DNA of 64,000 bases from Eustoma russellianum (GCA_036186865.1 AP025048.1:25298819-25362818), one strand, 5' to 3'; counted from the first letter of the stretch, positions 1 to 11,698 are shown. Notes: generated from the letters alone by a model not told the origin. Numbers and translations: made by a program.

Positions 1-1820
1 CTCTTTTCAGGCCATGCAAAACGTTACATCATCCAGTCCTGTTCCAGAATTTACAGTCTGAGCATTCTCACCAATTATTTTGTTAAAAATCAACCATAAT
101 TTATTTTCACAAAATTCCAACTGGCATTTCTTCTACACACATAGGGCTAGTTCTGTGAAGGAGACCAGATTTATTGAAGCTTCAAAAGGCCCTTTTTAAA
201 TTCGTTCAACTCAGGAACCAATTCTGTCCTGCTCCAGAATTTCCTGCTGGAGCAGTTTTACCACATGATTTATTAAAAATAATCCTTAGCTTATTTTAAC
301 GAAATTCCAACTCTCAATCGTGCTACACTCATAGGACTAACTTTGTGCCAAAAATTAGATTCATTGAAGGTTTGGAAGTCAAGTTCCAAAGTCGTTGAAG
401 ATGTCACTCATTCTGCCCAGTTCCAGTACTTTGATATTTTGTCATGGTTAAAGTCACATACACCCATTCATGTTGTCCTTTTGCACTAGGTCATTGATTA
501 ACACTTATAACCCATTGTGACATAAATTTCCAGGTTGCATGCTTGTTATAAATTCACCTTTGCATCACAATAAACAGTTTGTAGACATCTAAACCAAACT
601 ATCATCATATCTATCACATGCATGCGCTCCTAGGACCTTCAAAATTGCATCCAAGAGTTAATCTTGTCTAGGCCTACTTAGACTATCCTTGTATTACTCT
701 AAATCAGCCTCAAACCATATTGCATGTAGGAAATAACATCATCTTAGACACAATAACCCACATGCAAGACATTATTCTTGAGAGATAGCTAAGATACAAT
801 CTTAAACTTAAAGGGTACCACTAAAGATCACATCTTTGAATACTTTAACCATTCAAGACACTAATCCTTTAGGTAAATCATGAGAGATTAGTGTATACTT
901 GCCTCTTCAAGCCAAAGTTTTTGCCTTTGCTTGGTTTGGAGTGAGTTGAGTTGGAAACCTCCTCCTCCTACTTCCCTTGTATACACGGTTTTGAAGAAGA
1001 GGAAGGAAGAGATTAGTCTCTCTTAAATAGTGAAAATAGAATCTTATTTGAGGCTAGAACACCTTACCAAAGTAGTCTTGGGATGGAGATTCAAGTTGTA
1101 GCAAGATGGCTTCACCTAAGAGTGTTGAAGATTCTCTCCTCCTTGAGCATGAAGGCCACGGTTTAGGGGAGAAAGAACACCCAAGTGAGCTTCACTATTT
1201 GTATAAAGGATTAACTTAAGAGCTTAGAAGAGACTTACCTAGATGATCTTTGAGCTTGGAGATGAAGATGTAGTTGAACCTCTTAGTCTCAAGGGTTGGC
1301 CGAAAGTTTTGTTTATGTGGAGAGGAATGGAACTTGTTTTGGGTAGAAGGCTTCTTAGAAAGTGTTCAAGATGGAATGAAGTGTTAGTTGTCTTGCAATT
1401 TAGAAAAATATCTAGGGTGTAAGGGGGAAAAATCGGTGGAGCATGGGAGAAGGGAACCTAGGCTTTACTTTTTCTTACACCCTAGGCCTCCTTTTCTTAT
1501 TTTAATAGTTCTTTTGCATGCAACTTGATTATTTGGTTTTTATAATTATTATATAACTATTTATTTAAGAATTATTTGGAATGATGTAGAGAATTCTAGA
1601 TTCTCCAAGGGGCTTAGCCGAAATTCTTGGGGCTCTTGGGGGTGTTTTGGTCATTTCACATTTATCCTACCCCACACCTATATAATTTACAATGTTATTT
1701 ATTTCATTTAATTTTGATTTTAATCTTTGCTTTATGAGGATTGTTTATGTTTGTATAAGAACTAGTTTACTTCAAGGGTGATCAATGGCCCTTGGCCGAA
1801 TTCACAAGGGGTATTACACA
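1..1820 (-). repeat. Ty3/gypsy LTR fragment, minus orientation, cut by window start
   Basis: Non-coding sequence that resembles the middle and start of the gypsy LTRs of elements A and B read on the minus strand: repeated stretches such as TTAAAAATAAxCC and AATTCCAACT, then gene-like flank motifs in the same order (compare 28560-30650). It ends at ...ATTACACA (1820), which on the minus strand reads TGTGTAATACCCC, a plausible LTR 5' end. No polypurine tract follows, so this is a solo LTR or a truncated end, not the 3' LTR of an element continuing to the right. It is clearly more diverged than the other gypsy LTRs. No coding potential seen. Confidence 0.65.
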
Positions 1821-1980
1821 CCTCGTGATGTTCGCTTGTATAACGATTTAGTGTTCGTCCTAAAGGAACTTAACGGATTTGAATAAGAAAGCGACAAATG
1901 TGACTTAGTAACATGCTCGAGAAGGGTTCATCGCTTTTACTTAATCATAGTCTCAAGTACATGATCGTTGGGGTACAACA
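1821..1980. other. Unassigned 160-bp spacer between LTR fragment and truncated element C
   Basis: I recognise nothing here. It lacks a primer-binding site, a polypurine tract and the proline-rich start of gag that A and B have, so it is not the leader of element C. Homology to gag begins abruptly near 1981. Confidence 0.5.
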
Positions 1981-2940
1981 CCCAGTACTACTTTGAGAAG
2001 TTGAAAAGAGCTAACGTTCCACCGTTCGAAGGGAAGTCAGATTCTGACATGGCAGAAAAGTGGCTGGACGAAGTAGAAAACTGTTTTGAACTGATTAGGG
2101 CACCGGAAGAGATGAAGACACAAGCAGTTCGACCTTTTCTGTTGGGAGAAGCCAACCAATGGTGGAAGGCCAATCTCCAGGCCTTGCCAAGACCAATACC
2201 CTGGGAAAGATTTTTGCAGGAATTTAACAAGTTTTACATACCCCCTTCAGTTAAGCTACAGAAAAGACATGAATTTGAGTCTTTGATGCAAGAGTCAGGG
2301 ATTACGGTAGTCGATTACGCCAACAAATTCATAGCCTTAGGAAGATTCCAACCATCCACCATGAACGATGAAGAAACCAAGATGCTGAAATTTGAGAGGG
2401 GACTGAACCCCAGAATTCGGACATGGCTGGTAAATGCTAATCCAACCAATTTTGGCGCCCTCCTAGATGCTTGTTATCGGATTGAGCGGGATATTATCCG
2501 CCGGGATGAGTTCAATCAAAAGAGAGGAAGAGAGACATCTGGAAATGGGGGGCCCCGAAAGACCGCTAAGCAATATGTTAAGGGACCTGGACGACAGGGG
2601 AAGAATCGGTTCCAACGTCGTTCCCAGAGGAACCAATCACAGAATCAAGGACAACAACTTGCCATTCCAAAGTGTGCACATTGTGGTAAATTTCACATAG
2701 GAGAATGTTATGTTCAAGCTGGTAAATGTTTTGGATGTGGACAGACGGGACACATCCAAAAAGACTGTCCGAACAAAGGAGTCACTTGTTTTGGATGCGG
2801 GAAAGCAGGACACCTGGCCAGAGAGTGTCCTAAGAAAGGAACCCCGCCACAGCCCCAAAAGCCACAGCGTCAGCGTGCCAATGCCAGGGTCCACGCTATG
2901 ACAGACGCAGCTGCTGAGGAAGCGGATAATGTAGTGACAG
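1981..2940 (+). pseudogene. gag: Element C gag, N-terminally truncated
   Basis: Encodes the capsid part of Gag, which packages the element RNA in the cytoplasm. Homology to A and B starts at QYYFEKLKRANVPPFEGKSD. The retrotransposon capsid block runs through NQWWKANLQALPRP and WERFLQEFNKFYIPP. A basic, glutamine-rich linker follows, then a Cys-His cluster beginning CAHCGKF and two full CX2CX4HX4C zinc knuckles (CFGCGQTGHIQKDC, CFGCGKAGHLAREC) at about 2728-2830. There is no ATG at the left edge: the frame opens after a TGA at 1962. The frame runs to ...NVVTG at 2940, where a GT donor follows; read on without splicing it stops at 2970. Confidence 0.9.
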
Positions 2941-3018
2941 GTATCTTTCTAAATCCCACTCTTACTATTTAGTGAAATTACTGTCTTAAGGTTTCTCAGT
3001 AAGAATTATATGATCCAG
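2941..3018 (+). other. Putative intron 1 of element C (gag/protease junction)
   Basis: A 78-nt segment starting GTATCTTTCT after ...ACAG and ending TGATCCAG. Removing it joins Gag ...VVTG to protease AILVCSIPANVLFDSGAS in phase 1. The same segment is at the same codon in A (80 nt) and B (79 nt). Unspliced, all three copies hit a stop within about 12 codons. Splicing has not been shown; this rests on frame and motif. Confidence 0.75.
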
Positions 3019-3517
3019 GAGCCATACTAGTGTGTTCAATACCAGCTAATGTGCTATTTGACAGTGGCGCCAGCCACTCCTTTGTATCCAAGAAATTCGC
3101 AAAGAATATTGAAAAGAGGCCCAACTAATAGTGATGAGCCTTATAGAATCCAAGCAGCTGGGGAACAGGTGCTTGTAGCCCACCAAGTGTTCAAAAATTG
3201 TGAACTTGAGATTAATAACCATCAATTTGACGCCGATTTAATTTCTATACCCATGATGGACTTTGATGTGATTCTTGGAATGGACTGGCTATACAAGAAC
3301 CATGCCAACATTGATTGTAGAAGGAAGCAAGTTACCTTTAAGGACCCCACACATAAGGATGTAACGTTTCAAGGAGGATCGAAGTTACAAAAGGACCCTG
3401 GGAACATATATGTAAATGCAATTCGCGCTAGTAAAGCTTTAAGGAAAGGACATCAAGGATATTTGGTGTATGCTATAAAACTCGGACCAAGCAACCACAG
3501 ATTTAACCCAGGTTCCA
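3019..3517 (+). pseudogene. pol: Element C protease region, frameshifted
   Basis: Aspartic protease domain that cuts the Gag-Pol polyprotein. The active-site motif LFDSGASHSF lies at about 3052-3081, and the downstream DFDVILGMDWL block at about 3259-3291. A 1-nt shift near 3112 breaks the frame just after the active site. The rest continues in the next frame from PTNSDEPYRIQAAGEQ to KGHQGYLVYAI, and a second 1-nt insertion near 3515 moves the frame again before RT. Compared with A and B there are no large deletions, only small indels. Confidence 0.85.
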
Positions 3518-4747
3518 GTGGTCCGAGAATATCCGGAAATTTTTCCAGAAGAACTGCCAGGCCTTCCCCCAGAACGAGAAATAGCCTTCGAGATCGACCT
3601 AATTCCTGGAGCTGAACCGATATCAAAGGCCCCATATAGGATGGCCCCTGCCGAACTGAAAGAGATAAAGGAGCAACTAAGGGAATTGTTAGAAAAGAAG
3701 TTAATACGCCCAAGTGTGTCGCCTTGGGGAGCTCCGGTGCTGTTCGTCAAGAAAAAGGACGGAAGTATGCGAATGTGCATTGACTATAGAGAACTCAACA
3801 AAATCATCATAAAGAATAAGTACCCCTTACCAAGGATCGACGATTTGTTCGACCAGCTGCGGGGAGCAAAAATTTTCAGCAAGATCGATCTACGCTCGGG
3901 ATACTTTCAATTGAGAATCAAAACTGAGGACGTTCCCAAAACGGCATTCAGAACCCGTTATGGACATTACGAATTCCTGGTAATGCCGTTCGGACTAACC
4001 AATGCGCCTGCCGCATTCATGGGTCTAATGAACCGAGTTTTTCAAGAACAATTGGACAAATTCGTTGTAGTCTTTATAGACGATATCTTAATATACTCGC
4101 CAGATGAGGAAACCCACGCAACTCATTTAAGGATCGCCCTAGACATTTTACACAGAGAGCGATTGTATGCAAAGTTCAACAAGTGTGAATTCTGGCTACG
4201 AAGCGTAGCTTTCCTAGGACATGTGATATCAAGGGAGGGAATATCTGTAGATCCTAAGAAAGTCGAGGCAATCACGGAATGGCCCCGACCGACCAACGTT
4301 ACGGAGGTACGAAGCTTTCTGGGTCTCGCTGGTTATTATCAGAAATTTGTAGAAGGATTTGCACGGATTGCTTTGCCCATGACCCGTTTAACCCAGAAGA
4401 AGACCAAGTTTGAATGGACCGCAGATTGTGAAGGTAGTTTTGCTGAATTAAAGAGGAGACTGACTTCTGCCCCAGTCTTGGCGCAGCCCATTCCTGGTGA
4501 AAATTTTGTGGTTTACAGCGACGCCTCTAAGCACGGTTTGGGATGTGTATTAATGCAAAAGAATCAAGTAAGCGCATATGCATCTCGACAGCTGAAACCC
4601 TTTGAACAAAATTACCCGGTACACGACCTAGAATTAGCAGCAGTAGTTTTCGCATTAAAAATATGGAGACACTATTTTACGGCGAAAAGTGCGAAATCTT
4701 TACGGACCACAAGAGCCTCAAATATCTGTTCTCGCAAAAAGAATTGA
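3518..4747 (+). pseudogene. pol: Element C reverse transcriptase and RNase H (first part)
   Basis: The reverse transcriptase copies element RNA into DNA and RNase H removes the RNA strand. Visible blocks are REYPEIFPEELPGLPPE, WGAPVLFVKKKDGSMRMCID, DLRSGYFQ, MPFGLTNAPAAF and the catalytic FIDDILIYS (about residue 187), then the thumb and FLGLAGYY. RNase H begins near VVYSDASKHGLGC. The sequence LFDQLRGAKIFSKID at about 3844-3888 is continuous, whereas A and B carry a 70-71-nt intron between QLR and GA. A 1-nt deletion near 4675 throws the frame into a stop at 4747; RNase H goes on in the next frame. Confidence 0.9.
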
Positions 4748-5238
4748 ACATGCGACAACGAAGATGGTTGGAACTAATAAAGGACTACGACTTATCCATA
4801 CAATACCACCCAGGAAAGGCTAACAAGGTGGCGGACGCCTTAAGTAGGAAAACAAGTCACCCGCGCCAACCCCCCTTGCAGCGTGATATGGAGGAATTTG
4901 GGTTGGAAGAAGTCGATTCAATTGAAGGCATGCTCGCAAAATTAATGATAACTCCTTCGTTAATAAATCGAATCAAGAAGGAGCAAGACAAGGACGAAGC
5001 ACTCAGGAAACTAAAAGCTCAAGTACAAGTGAAACCCCCTGGAGATTTCAGAATTCGAGATGACCATAGTTTATGGTTTCGTGAAAGATTGTGTGTACCT
5101 GATAACGATGATATTCTGAACAAAATCCTTAAGGAGGCACATAACTCGCGACTGTCCATCCACCCGGGAGCTAACAAGATGTATCAAGACCTGAAACAAA
5201 CGATTCTGGTGGCGTGGCATGAAAAGACAGATCGCTGA
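4663..5238 (+). pseudogene. pol: Element C RNase H end and integrase zinc-binding start
   Basis: Continues RNase H with YGEKCEIFTDHKSLKYLF and YHPGKANKVADALSRK. A linker follows, and then the N-terminal integrase HHCC finger begins (HNSRLSIHPGANKMYQDLK). A 1-nt insertion near 5200 destroys the frame inside the finger; the missing RFWWRGMKRQI is readable in the next frame. The piece overlaps both neighbours because of the frameshifts and is not an independent gene. Confidence 0.85.
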
Positions 5239-5446
5239 ATATGTGGAGAGATGTCTAGTCTGCCAAAAGGTGAAGGCAGAACACCAGAAACCTGCAGGGT
5301 TGCTACAACCTCTCGAGGTCCCCGAATGGAAATGGGATCATATTTCCATGGATTTTGTGACAGACCTGCCTAGAACAAAGAGTGGCCACGACGCTATTTG
5401 GGTAGTGGTTGATCGCCTAACTAAGATGCCCACTTTATGGCCATGA
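5219..5446 (+). pseudogene. pol: Element C integrase: zinc finger end and first catalytic Asp
   Basis: Carries the Cys pair of the HHCC finger (CLVCQKVKAEH) and the start of the integrase core with SMDFVTDLP, where the first catalytic Asp lies. It ends by a 1-nt deletion near 5428, just after VVVDRLTK. Integrase joins the element's DNA ends to the host chromosome in the nucleus. Confidence 0.85.
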
Positions 5447-6387
5447 CGATCAAGGCCTCAATGGAAAAGTTGGCCGCAATGTACGTAGAACAAATAGTAA
5501 GCCTACATGGTGTGCCCTTAAGTATAGTATGTGACCGCGACCCTCGATTCACGTCACGGTTCTGGACCGCTTTTCAATGGGCAATGGGGACGGAAATTCA
5601 TATGAGCTCAGCATTTCATCCGCAAACAGATGGACAATCAGAAAGAACTATACAGACACTCGAAGACATGCTACGATCTTGTATACTCGACTTTGGGAAG
5701 AGTTGGGATCGAAGCCTCAAACTTGTAGAGTTCTCATATAACAACAGCTACCATCGATCAATAGGGATGGCTCCATACGAAGCACTTTATGGGAGGAAGT
5801 GTCGCTCTCCGCTTTACTGGGATGAAATAGGAGACAGAATTCTCACAGGGCCCGACCTGGTAGAACAAGCTCGAGAGCAAGTAAAGATTATCAAGCAGAA
5901 ACTACAAACGGCTCAGGATAGGAACAAAGTCTGGGCAGATGAAAAACGACGACCCTTAGAACTTCGAGAAGGAGAGAAGGTATTTCTAAAAGTAACGCCA
6001 ACAAAAGGAGTCAGGAGATTTGGCGTTAAAGGGAAACTGAGCCCAAGATTTATTGGGCCATACGAGATCCTAGAAAGGGTTGGGAAAGTGGCTTATCGAC
6101 TCGCTCTACCGCACACCCTATCTCAAATCCATGACGTGTTTCATATTTCTCAACTGCGACGATATGTACACGACCCCAAGCATGTCATAGAAGATCAACC
6201 CTTGGGGCTAAAAGCTGACACGACCTACGAAGAAGAACCGGAAGGGATAATAGACCGCAAGGAAAAGGTACTAAGAAGAAGGACGATACCCATGGTTAAA
6301 GTACAATGGAAAAAGCATTCCGCGGATGAATCCACCTGGGAACTTGAGGAGGACATGAAGAAGTTGTACCCACACCTCTTTGATTAG
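5437..6387 (+). pseudogene. pol: Element C integrase core, GPY/F module and chromodomain
   Basis: The integrase core holds D33 (VCDRDPRFTSRFW) and E69 (HPQTDGQSE), spaced as DD35E. The GPY/F module is seen at KLSPRFIGPYEILERVGKVA. The last 60 or so residues form a chromodomain (VLRRRTIPMVKVQW, STWELEEDM) that ends YPHLFD and a TAG stop. In chromoviruses this tail is known to steer integration to marked chromatin. This is the longest intact stretch of C, and its end lies just before the polypurine tract. Confidence 0.92.
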
Positions 6388-6393
6388 CAGGTC

Positions 6394-6438
6394 AAGTTTC
6401 GAGGACGAAACTTACATTAAGGGGGGGGGGGGGGAGGA
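6394..6438 (+). promoter_or_regulatory. Pre-PPT hairpin and polypurine tract of element C
   Basis: 6394-6413 is a perfect inverted repeat with arms AAGTTTCG and CGAAACTT and loop AGGA. It is followed by a G-rich polypurine tract (14 G then AGGA, 6419-6438) directly against the LTR. The tract primes plus-strand DNA synthesis. The same hairpin stands before the tract in A, B and D. Confidence 0.85.
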
Positions 6439-8725
6439 TGTCGTAACCCCGTTACAAGCCCTTCTTGTACCTAAGGATGAAATAGATAATATGTGGCCAT
6501 GCACGTGGTACTTAGAGTTAATATTAGCTGGCAATTGTTGTAAGTAAGGCATGAGGACACTATGTGTATTTACAAGACTAGGATCAATTGTATTATGACC
6601 CTATGGTTTTCGGCCCATGCTCACAAGGAAGATGACTAATTGGCATGAAACAAATATATTGGTATTTATTTACTAGAAAAGGGTAAATAGAAAGGGAATA
6701 AAAGAAAGAAAAAATAATAATAATAAATTGGCTAGTTGGGGTCATTTAAGACCCCAACCGCCGGACATCATAAAGAGAGAAGGGGTGGGGAAAACCCAAT
6801 TTAAGAAAAGGGTGGCTAATGATTACCATTAGCCTAACCAACCCTAAATTAAACCAAGGTTAGGAAAAAGAAACCATGGTTGACCCCAAAAGTAACTTTA
6901 GTTAGTAGAAAGTAACCTTGGTTAACCTAAGGTAACCAAGGTTAAGCCTTAACTAGCATACAAACCCTAACCCCACCCTTATTTCCCACGGTTAGGATCA
7001 CCAAGAAAGGGAGAATACCCTCCAACTTATACTTAAGCATTTCAAGACAAGAAGGAATTCTTTCCACTCCCTTCTTCTCCTCCCCACTTACGGCTAAGTG
7101 TGCACCAAAGGAGAAGGAAGCCCTTCCAAGAACAAGTAAGCTTAGGTAAGTATCCACAACCTTCTAAGAGTGACATTTATGATTTTATGGAAATCAAACT
7201 CATGAGTGTTCTTCTTTGCCCCCAAAACCGTTACCTTCATGGTCACTAGACTCAAGGACTCCAAGCCTTCAAGACACTCGCTTATGTAAATGGGTCTCTT
7301 AATGACATCGTAAGTCCGCAATGCATGCATGACACTCGCTTATAATGGTCACGAATGAGTAGATATGATTGCGTGAGTTTAACATGAGTAGTTTAACAAA
7401 GAATTCGTTAAGGTTAAGTGTATGATACAAAGCTGGAAAAATTCCAGCATTGCTAGCGAAATGTGCCCGTTCTTATGTCATATGCCGTGTACGAGTTTGC
7501 ACGTTGCATGACATACATTGCATCATCGTCACATGCATGATTTTAGGATGTGGATTTTACATAAAGGAATGATGAAAAGCGTTTTTCAAAAGGATGACTT
7601 CGTTTTGTTTTCTTAAAACGCTTCCCCACCGGTACCGTGTGTGAGTATGAACTGGCCAGTATGAACCTGAGCAGATCCGGGTTAAGTGATCTGAATGGAA
7701 AGGAATGATGTTACCGATCCGAATCCGGGATTAATAGATTCGAAGGGGAGAAGTTACCGCCTCAGATCCGGGAAGATAGTTCTGAAATGAAAGGAACCTG
7801 AGCAGATCCGGGTTAAGTGATCTGAATGGAAAGGAACGATGTTACCGATCCGAATCCGGGATTAATAGATTCGAAGGGGAGAAGTTACCGCCTCAGATCC
7901 AGGAAGATAGATCTGAACACTCTATAGTTTTATGACGATGATGTTTTTAAAAGAGCAAAGCATGAAAAGGCATTTTCTCATTTTTCCTCATAACGCATTT
8001 CATGTGCATATGCATGCATGTCACTTGTAGAGTTGTAACGTAGCGTCGCATGAACTATGCCGTGTTGACATGACCTTGCGTGTCCGTAAGGATGATGATG
8101 ACTGTTTTATTAAACAATGCATGAACCAATCACCTTATGTTATATTTCATTTTATCTAGTGATGTTATAAAGTTATGATCTTGTTACATTAAGCGATGAT
8201 CCTTATCAAACCGGAAATGGAGGTCAGGTATGTTTCCAAACCAATTATAATTTGGGGTTCGGTTCTTGCTCGTACTTTCCATTTAACTCATGATTATTAT
8301 AGTATACTTGCTGGTGACGTTGTCACTCACCCTATTTTTCTCTCCAGAAGTGGCAGAAGATAAAGTTGAATGGATTGATGACGAGTCTAGGGTACCCTAT
8401 CCGTGAGAGAGTTAAAGGATGGCCAAGAGAGGTGAACCGAGCACCCAGCTTGAAGGATTGATGATGTTTTGTAATAGTGATGGGAACAATTTACTTTCTT
8501 CGTTTTCGGAATTTGGTTATGTGGGATGCTACTTTAACTGTTTTGATGGTACTTTAATTTGAAGTTTAAATTCTGCCGCGGTTTCGATTACTAATTGCGC
8601 AAAAGACGAAAATTCCATGAAATTCTATCATGGATCACAATGCGTAAGGATGACGCCTAGTACTCTCCTTAGTGAAGTACGGCGGGTGCACCGACTTCGG
8701 CGGGGCCGGGGTGCGGGGCGCCACA
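6439..8725 (+). repeat. 3' LTR of element C
   Basis: Begins TGTCGTAACCCCG next to the polypurine tract and ends GGGGCGCCACA, so TG...CA over 2,287 bp. Its inside keeps the blocks seen in A/B/D LTRs: GTTACTTT-type repeats near 6890-6945, the palindrome GCTGGAA-AAA-TTCCAGC at 7432-7448, the hairpin array at 7672-7916, and the GC-rich end (CTTAGTGAAGTACGGCGGG...). The five bases after it (GAACA) are a candidate target-site duplication whose partner is missing. Confidence 0.9.
7672..7916 (+). repeat. Hairpin array in C LTR (two 131-bp repeats)
   Basis: Two tandem 131-bp units. Each holds hairpins CAGATC/GATCTG, CGAATC/GATTCG and CAGATC/GATCTG with purine-rich loops such as CGGGATTAATA, separated by GTTACCG spacers. 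One stem in the first unit is broken (GTTCTG). Confidence 0.85.
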
Positions 8726-10997
8726 GAACACCTTCCTTGGTTCACACTAATCACACACACGCAGTACACCTTACCGCAGGGTTGATAGAGTTACACCTAA
8801 CTCCAACCCTTTACAAACCTTGTATGTCGAGTACATTTCACACGAACACCACCACCTCGCTAGAATGAAGATTGATCACACCTTGATCAATCTTTTACAA
8901 AGATGTATGAATGGTGGTTTATCTCAAGCCTATTCAAGATTGAAAGAATATGAATACAATAGGCTTTACAAGAAAAGAGAAAGAAAGAAGATGTAGGAGA
9001 AGAAGAGCTTGGCTATTTGATCTCTTTAGAATGCAATGCTTGATCTTGTTTTTGTTTGCTCTCCTCTTCTCTTTTTAATTTGTGGCAGCCGTCCCCTAGG
9101 AGCCTCTCTTCCCTCTTGAAAATTTCCTTTTAAGTGCTTGAGAGAGTGTAAGACATCATTGTGACAATGCCTTGCTTGCTTGACATCATTCTATTGGATC
9201 ATCATTTAGTCTTTGCTTACTTGGCACCTCTTTATTGGCTCAATGTTGTCAACATGATGACATGGAAATAATCTGAGATTAACACTTTAAACATGTGCCA
9301 ATATCAATCATAAAATCATACCATAAGTCAAATATTTCATCATAAATTGTAAGACCAAAAATTCTTCCCCTTTCATGCCTAAAAATCGGCCAAGACCCTC
9401 CTTGCCATGCTGAATTTTTCAGCATGTGCAACCTTCCATTTCCTTCAAAATAATACCCATTATTCTTTGATTTTTCACCATAAAAATGAATCAACAATAC
9501 ATGGTAAGTCTTGCTAACAATTGAGAAATGAATTTGGACACAAAATAGGTTAGCATTCGGCCACCATCACTTCACACATGCTGAAAAATTTCAGCATGTG
9601 TGATATGTAGAATATCACACTTAATTACCTTACATAATATTCAAATCATTTCCATAACATCTTCAATTAATCCTCACAATTCAAGACACACAATATATGT
9701 ATTTTAATCTTAAAATTTCGGCCATGATAATGTTAGTGTGCTGAAATTTTCAGCATGTGACATAAGAGAGATATATGTTGAATACTTACCTTTTGTAGCT
9801 TCTCTCTTTGATTCATCAATATTGTATGATTGATCCTTAACCAATCAATATGCCAACAAGGCTCCACATGTGCTCCATCTCAGCTGTATGTAACGTTGGA
9901 AGATGTATATACATGTGTTGAAATTTATTTTTGTTAACTTTGTAAAATAGTGCACATTTAATAATACACACATGTAATATTCCAATCAGCCCTTAATTTA
10001 ATTTTCTAGAACACTTTAAGATGTATATTATATGTAAAAAGTGTCTAGATACGTGTCACATGATGCTCAAGAAAAACGTTCCATGTTATGTGCGTAGAAA
10101 ACCGAATTTTCGATATTTATCGATTACCCCGATTTTTCTCTAATTTAAATTCCAACTTTTGCACATGATATATATTATGTTATACATAATATATATAATA
10201 TATACTTTAAATCTCAGCACTTGGCTGGTTTAAAGTGGTACCATTAACATGTGACAAAATTAAAATTGGAATCTTCACATTTTGGCCTAAATGTGGGATG
10301 ATTTGTGTGTGCCAACATGGAAAGTATTTTGGCTGATAATACCATGTGTAGCACGAAATTTTCATCAATTTTTGATGTATATGGGCTGGCCATTTATTTA
10401 TGGCAAGTACGTGACACGTTGGCGAAGTTTCGGTATTCGCCTGATACGACAAATTTCGGTTTAGAACCTTTTATCGTGTCGTATTTAATTTGTCATCACC
10501 ATATCTTATATCATATGATATAAGACCTGAATGTACTCATAAATATGAGTTAAGTATAGTGGTGTGACGTTAACGTGCGTACGTAGAATATATAACGTGT
10601 TGGTAGTACGTTGGAATACATGTGTATGTGCCTTTTTCAAAAAATCTGAAAATATATACATTTATATATGTATAGGCGTGTGTATATATTAATGAGGAGA
10701 GGAGGAGAAAACTTTCCTTCCTTAGCCTTGTTGCCTTTGTGCCTTTTCCAAATGAATCTTCCTTTAATGAACTACTTAGTTTATTAAACTAAGTACTTCA
10801 CTTAATGAACTAATTTAGTTCATTAATGGTGGCACCTGAAAATAGTATAAACACAACAAATGTTTGCCATATGATGTAAGCTTTAATGCTTCATGGCTCG
10901 TTAGTACGGCAACATAATATATAAGCTAAATAAGGCAAGTAATGGCAAGTTATCATGCACACATGTACACTTATGCACGTTTATATATATATATATA
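8726..10997 (-). repeat. Left (3') LTR of the copia element, partial
   Basis: Nearly identical to 17224-19495. Starts abruptly at the end of element C's LTR and runs into an AT microsatellite and the N gap. Contains three palindromes (9406-9426, 9573-9602, 9739-9755). Short open frames inside it also occur in the other LTR copy and resemble no protein I know. Confidence 0.85.
9406..9755. repeat. Palindrome triplet in left copia LTR
   Basis: Three inverted repeats: CATGCTGAA arms with 3-nt spacer (9406-9426); CACACATGCTGAAA arms with 2-nt spacer (9573-9602, perfect 14-bp arms); TGCTGAAA arms with 1-nt spacer (9739-9755). Centres are about 165-170 bp apart. Confidence 0.9.
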
Positions 10998-11698
10998 NNN
11001 NNNNNNNNNNNNNNNNNNNNNNNNNNNNNNNNNNNNNNNNNNNNNNNNNNNNNNNNNNNNNNNNNNNNNNNNNNNNNNNNNNNNNNNNNNNNNNNNNNNN
11101 NNNNNNNNNNNNNNNNNNNNNNNNNNNNNNNNNNNNNNNNNNNNNNNNNNNNNNNNNNNNNNNNNNNNNNNNNNNNNNNNNNNNNNNNNNNNNNNNNNNN
11201 NNNNNNNNNNNNNNNNNNNNNNNNNNNNNNNNNNNNNNNNNNNNNNNNNNNNNNNNNNNNNNNNNNNNNNNNNNNNNNNNNNNNNNNNNNNNNNNNNNNN
11301 NNNNNNNNNNNNNNNNNNNNNNNNNNNNNNNNNNNNNNNNNNNNNNNNNNNNNNNNNNNNNNNNNNNNNNNNNNNNNNNNNNNNNNNNNNNNNNNNNNNN
11401 NNNNNNNNNNNNNNNNNNNNNNNNNNNNNNNNNNNNNNNNNNNNNNNNNNNNNNNNNNNNNNNNNNNNNNNNNNNNNNNNNNNNNNNNNNNNNNNNNNNN
11501 NNNNNNNNNNNNNNNNNNNNNNNNNNNNNNNNNNNNNNNNNNNNNNNNNNNNNNNNNNNNNNNNNNNNNNNNNNNNNNNNNNNNNNNNNNNNNNNNNNNN
11601 NNNNNNNNNNNNNNNNNNNNNNNNNNNNNNNNNNNNNNNNNNNNNNNNNNNNNNNNNNNNNNNNNNNNNNNNNNNNNNNNNNNNNNNNNNNNNNNNNN
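10998..11698. other. Assembly gap (701 N)
   Basis: Starts inside a TA microsatellite and ends inside the RNase H frame. It should hold the RNase H C-terminus, the stop codon, the polypurine tract and the LTR edge. Confidence 0.95.

Larger units (their letters stand above)
1981..8725 (+). mobile_element. Element C: 5'-truncated Tekay-type Ty3/gypsy chromovirus
   Basis: Order on the plus strand is gag (N-terminus missing), intron, protease, RT, RNase H, integrase, chromodomain, polypurine tract, 3' LTR. The 5' LTR, primer-binding site, leader and about 80 N-terminal Gag residues are absent. The LTR ends in CA at 8725, directly against copia LTR sequence that corresponds to 17224 in the intact copy, so C sits inside that copia LTR. 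The matching left half of the target is not in the window, so the 5' side was lost by deletion or rearrangement. At least five 1-nt frameshifts make it defective. Confidence 0.9.

Noticed and set aside
10207..10452. Open frame of about 80 codons conserved at 18706-18951
   Set aside because: It lies in both LTRs of one recent copia element, so conservation reflects LTR identity. The composition is not protein-like and R3 does not keep the frame.
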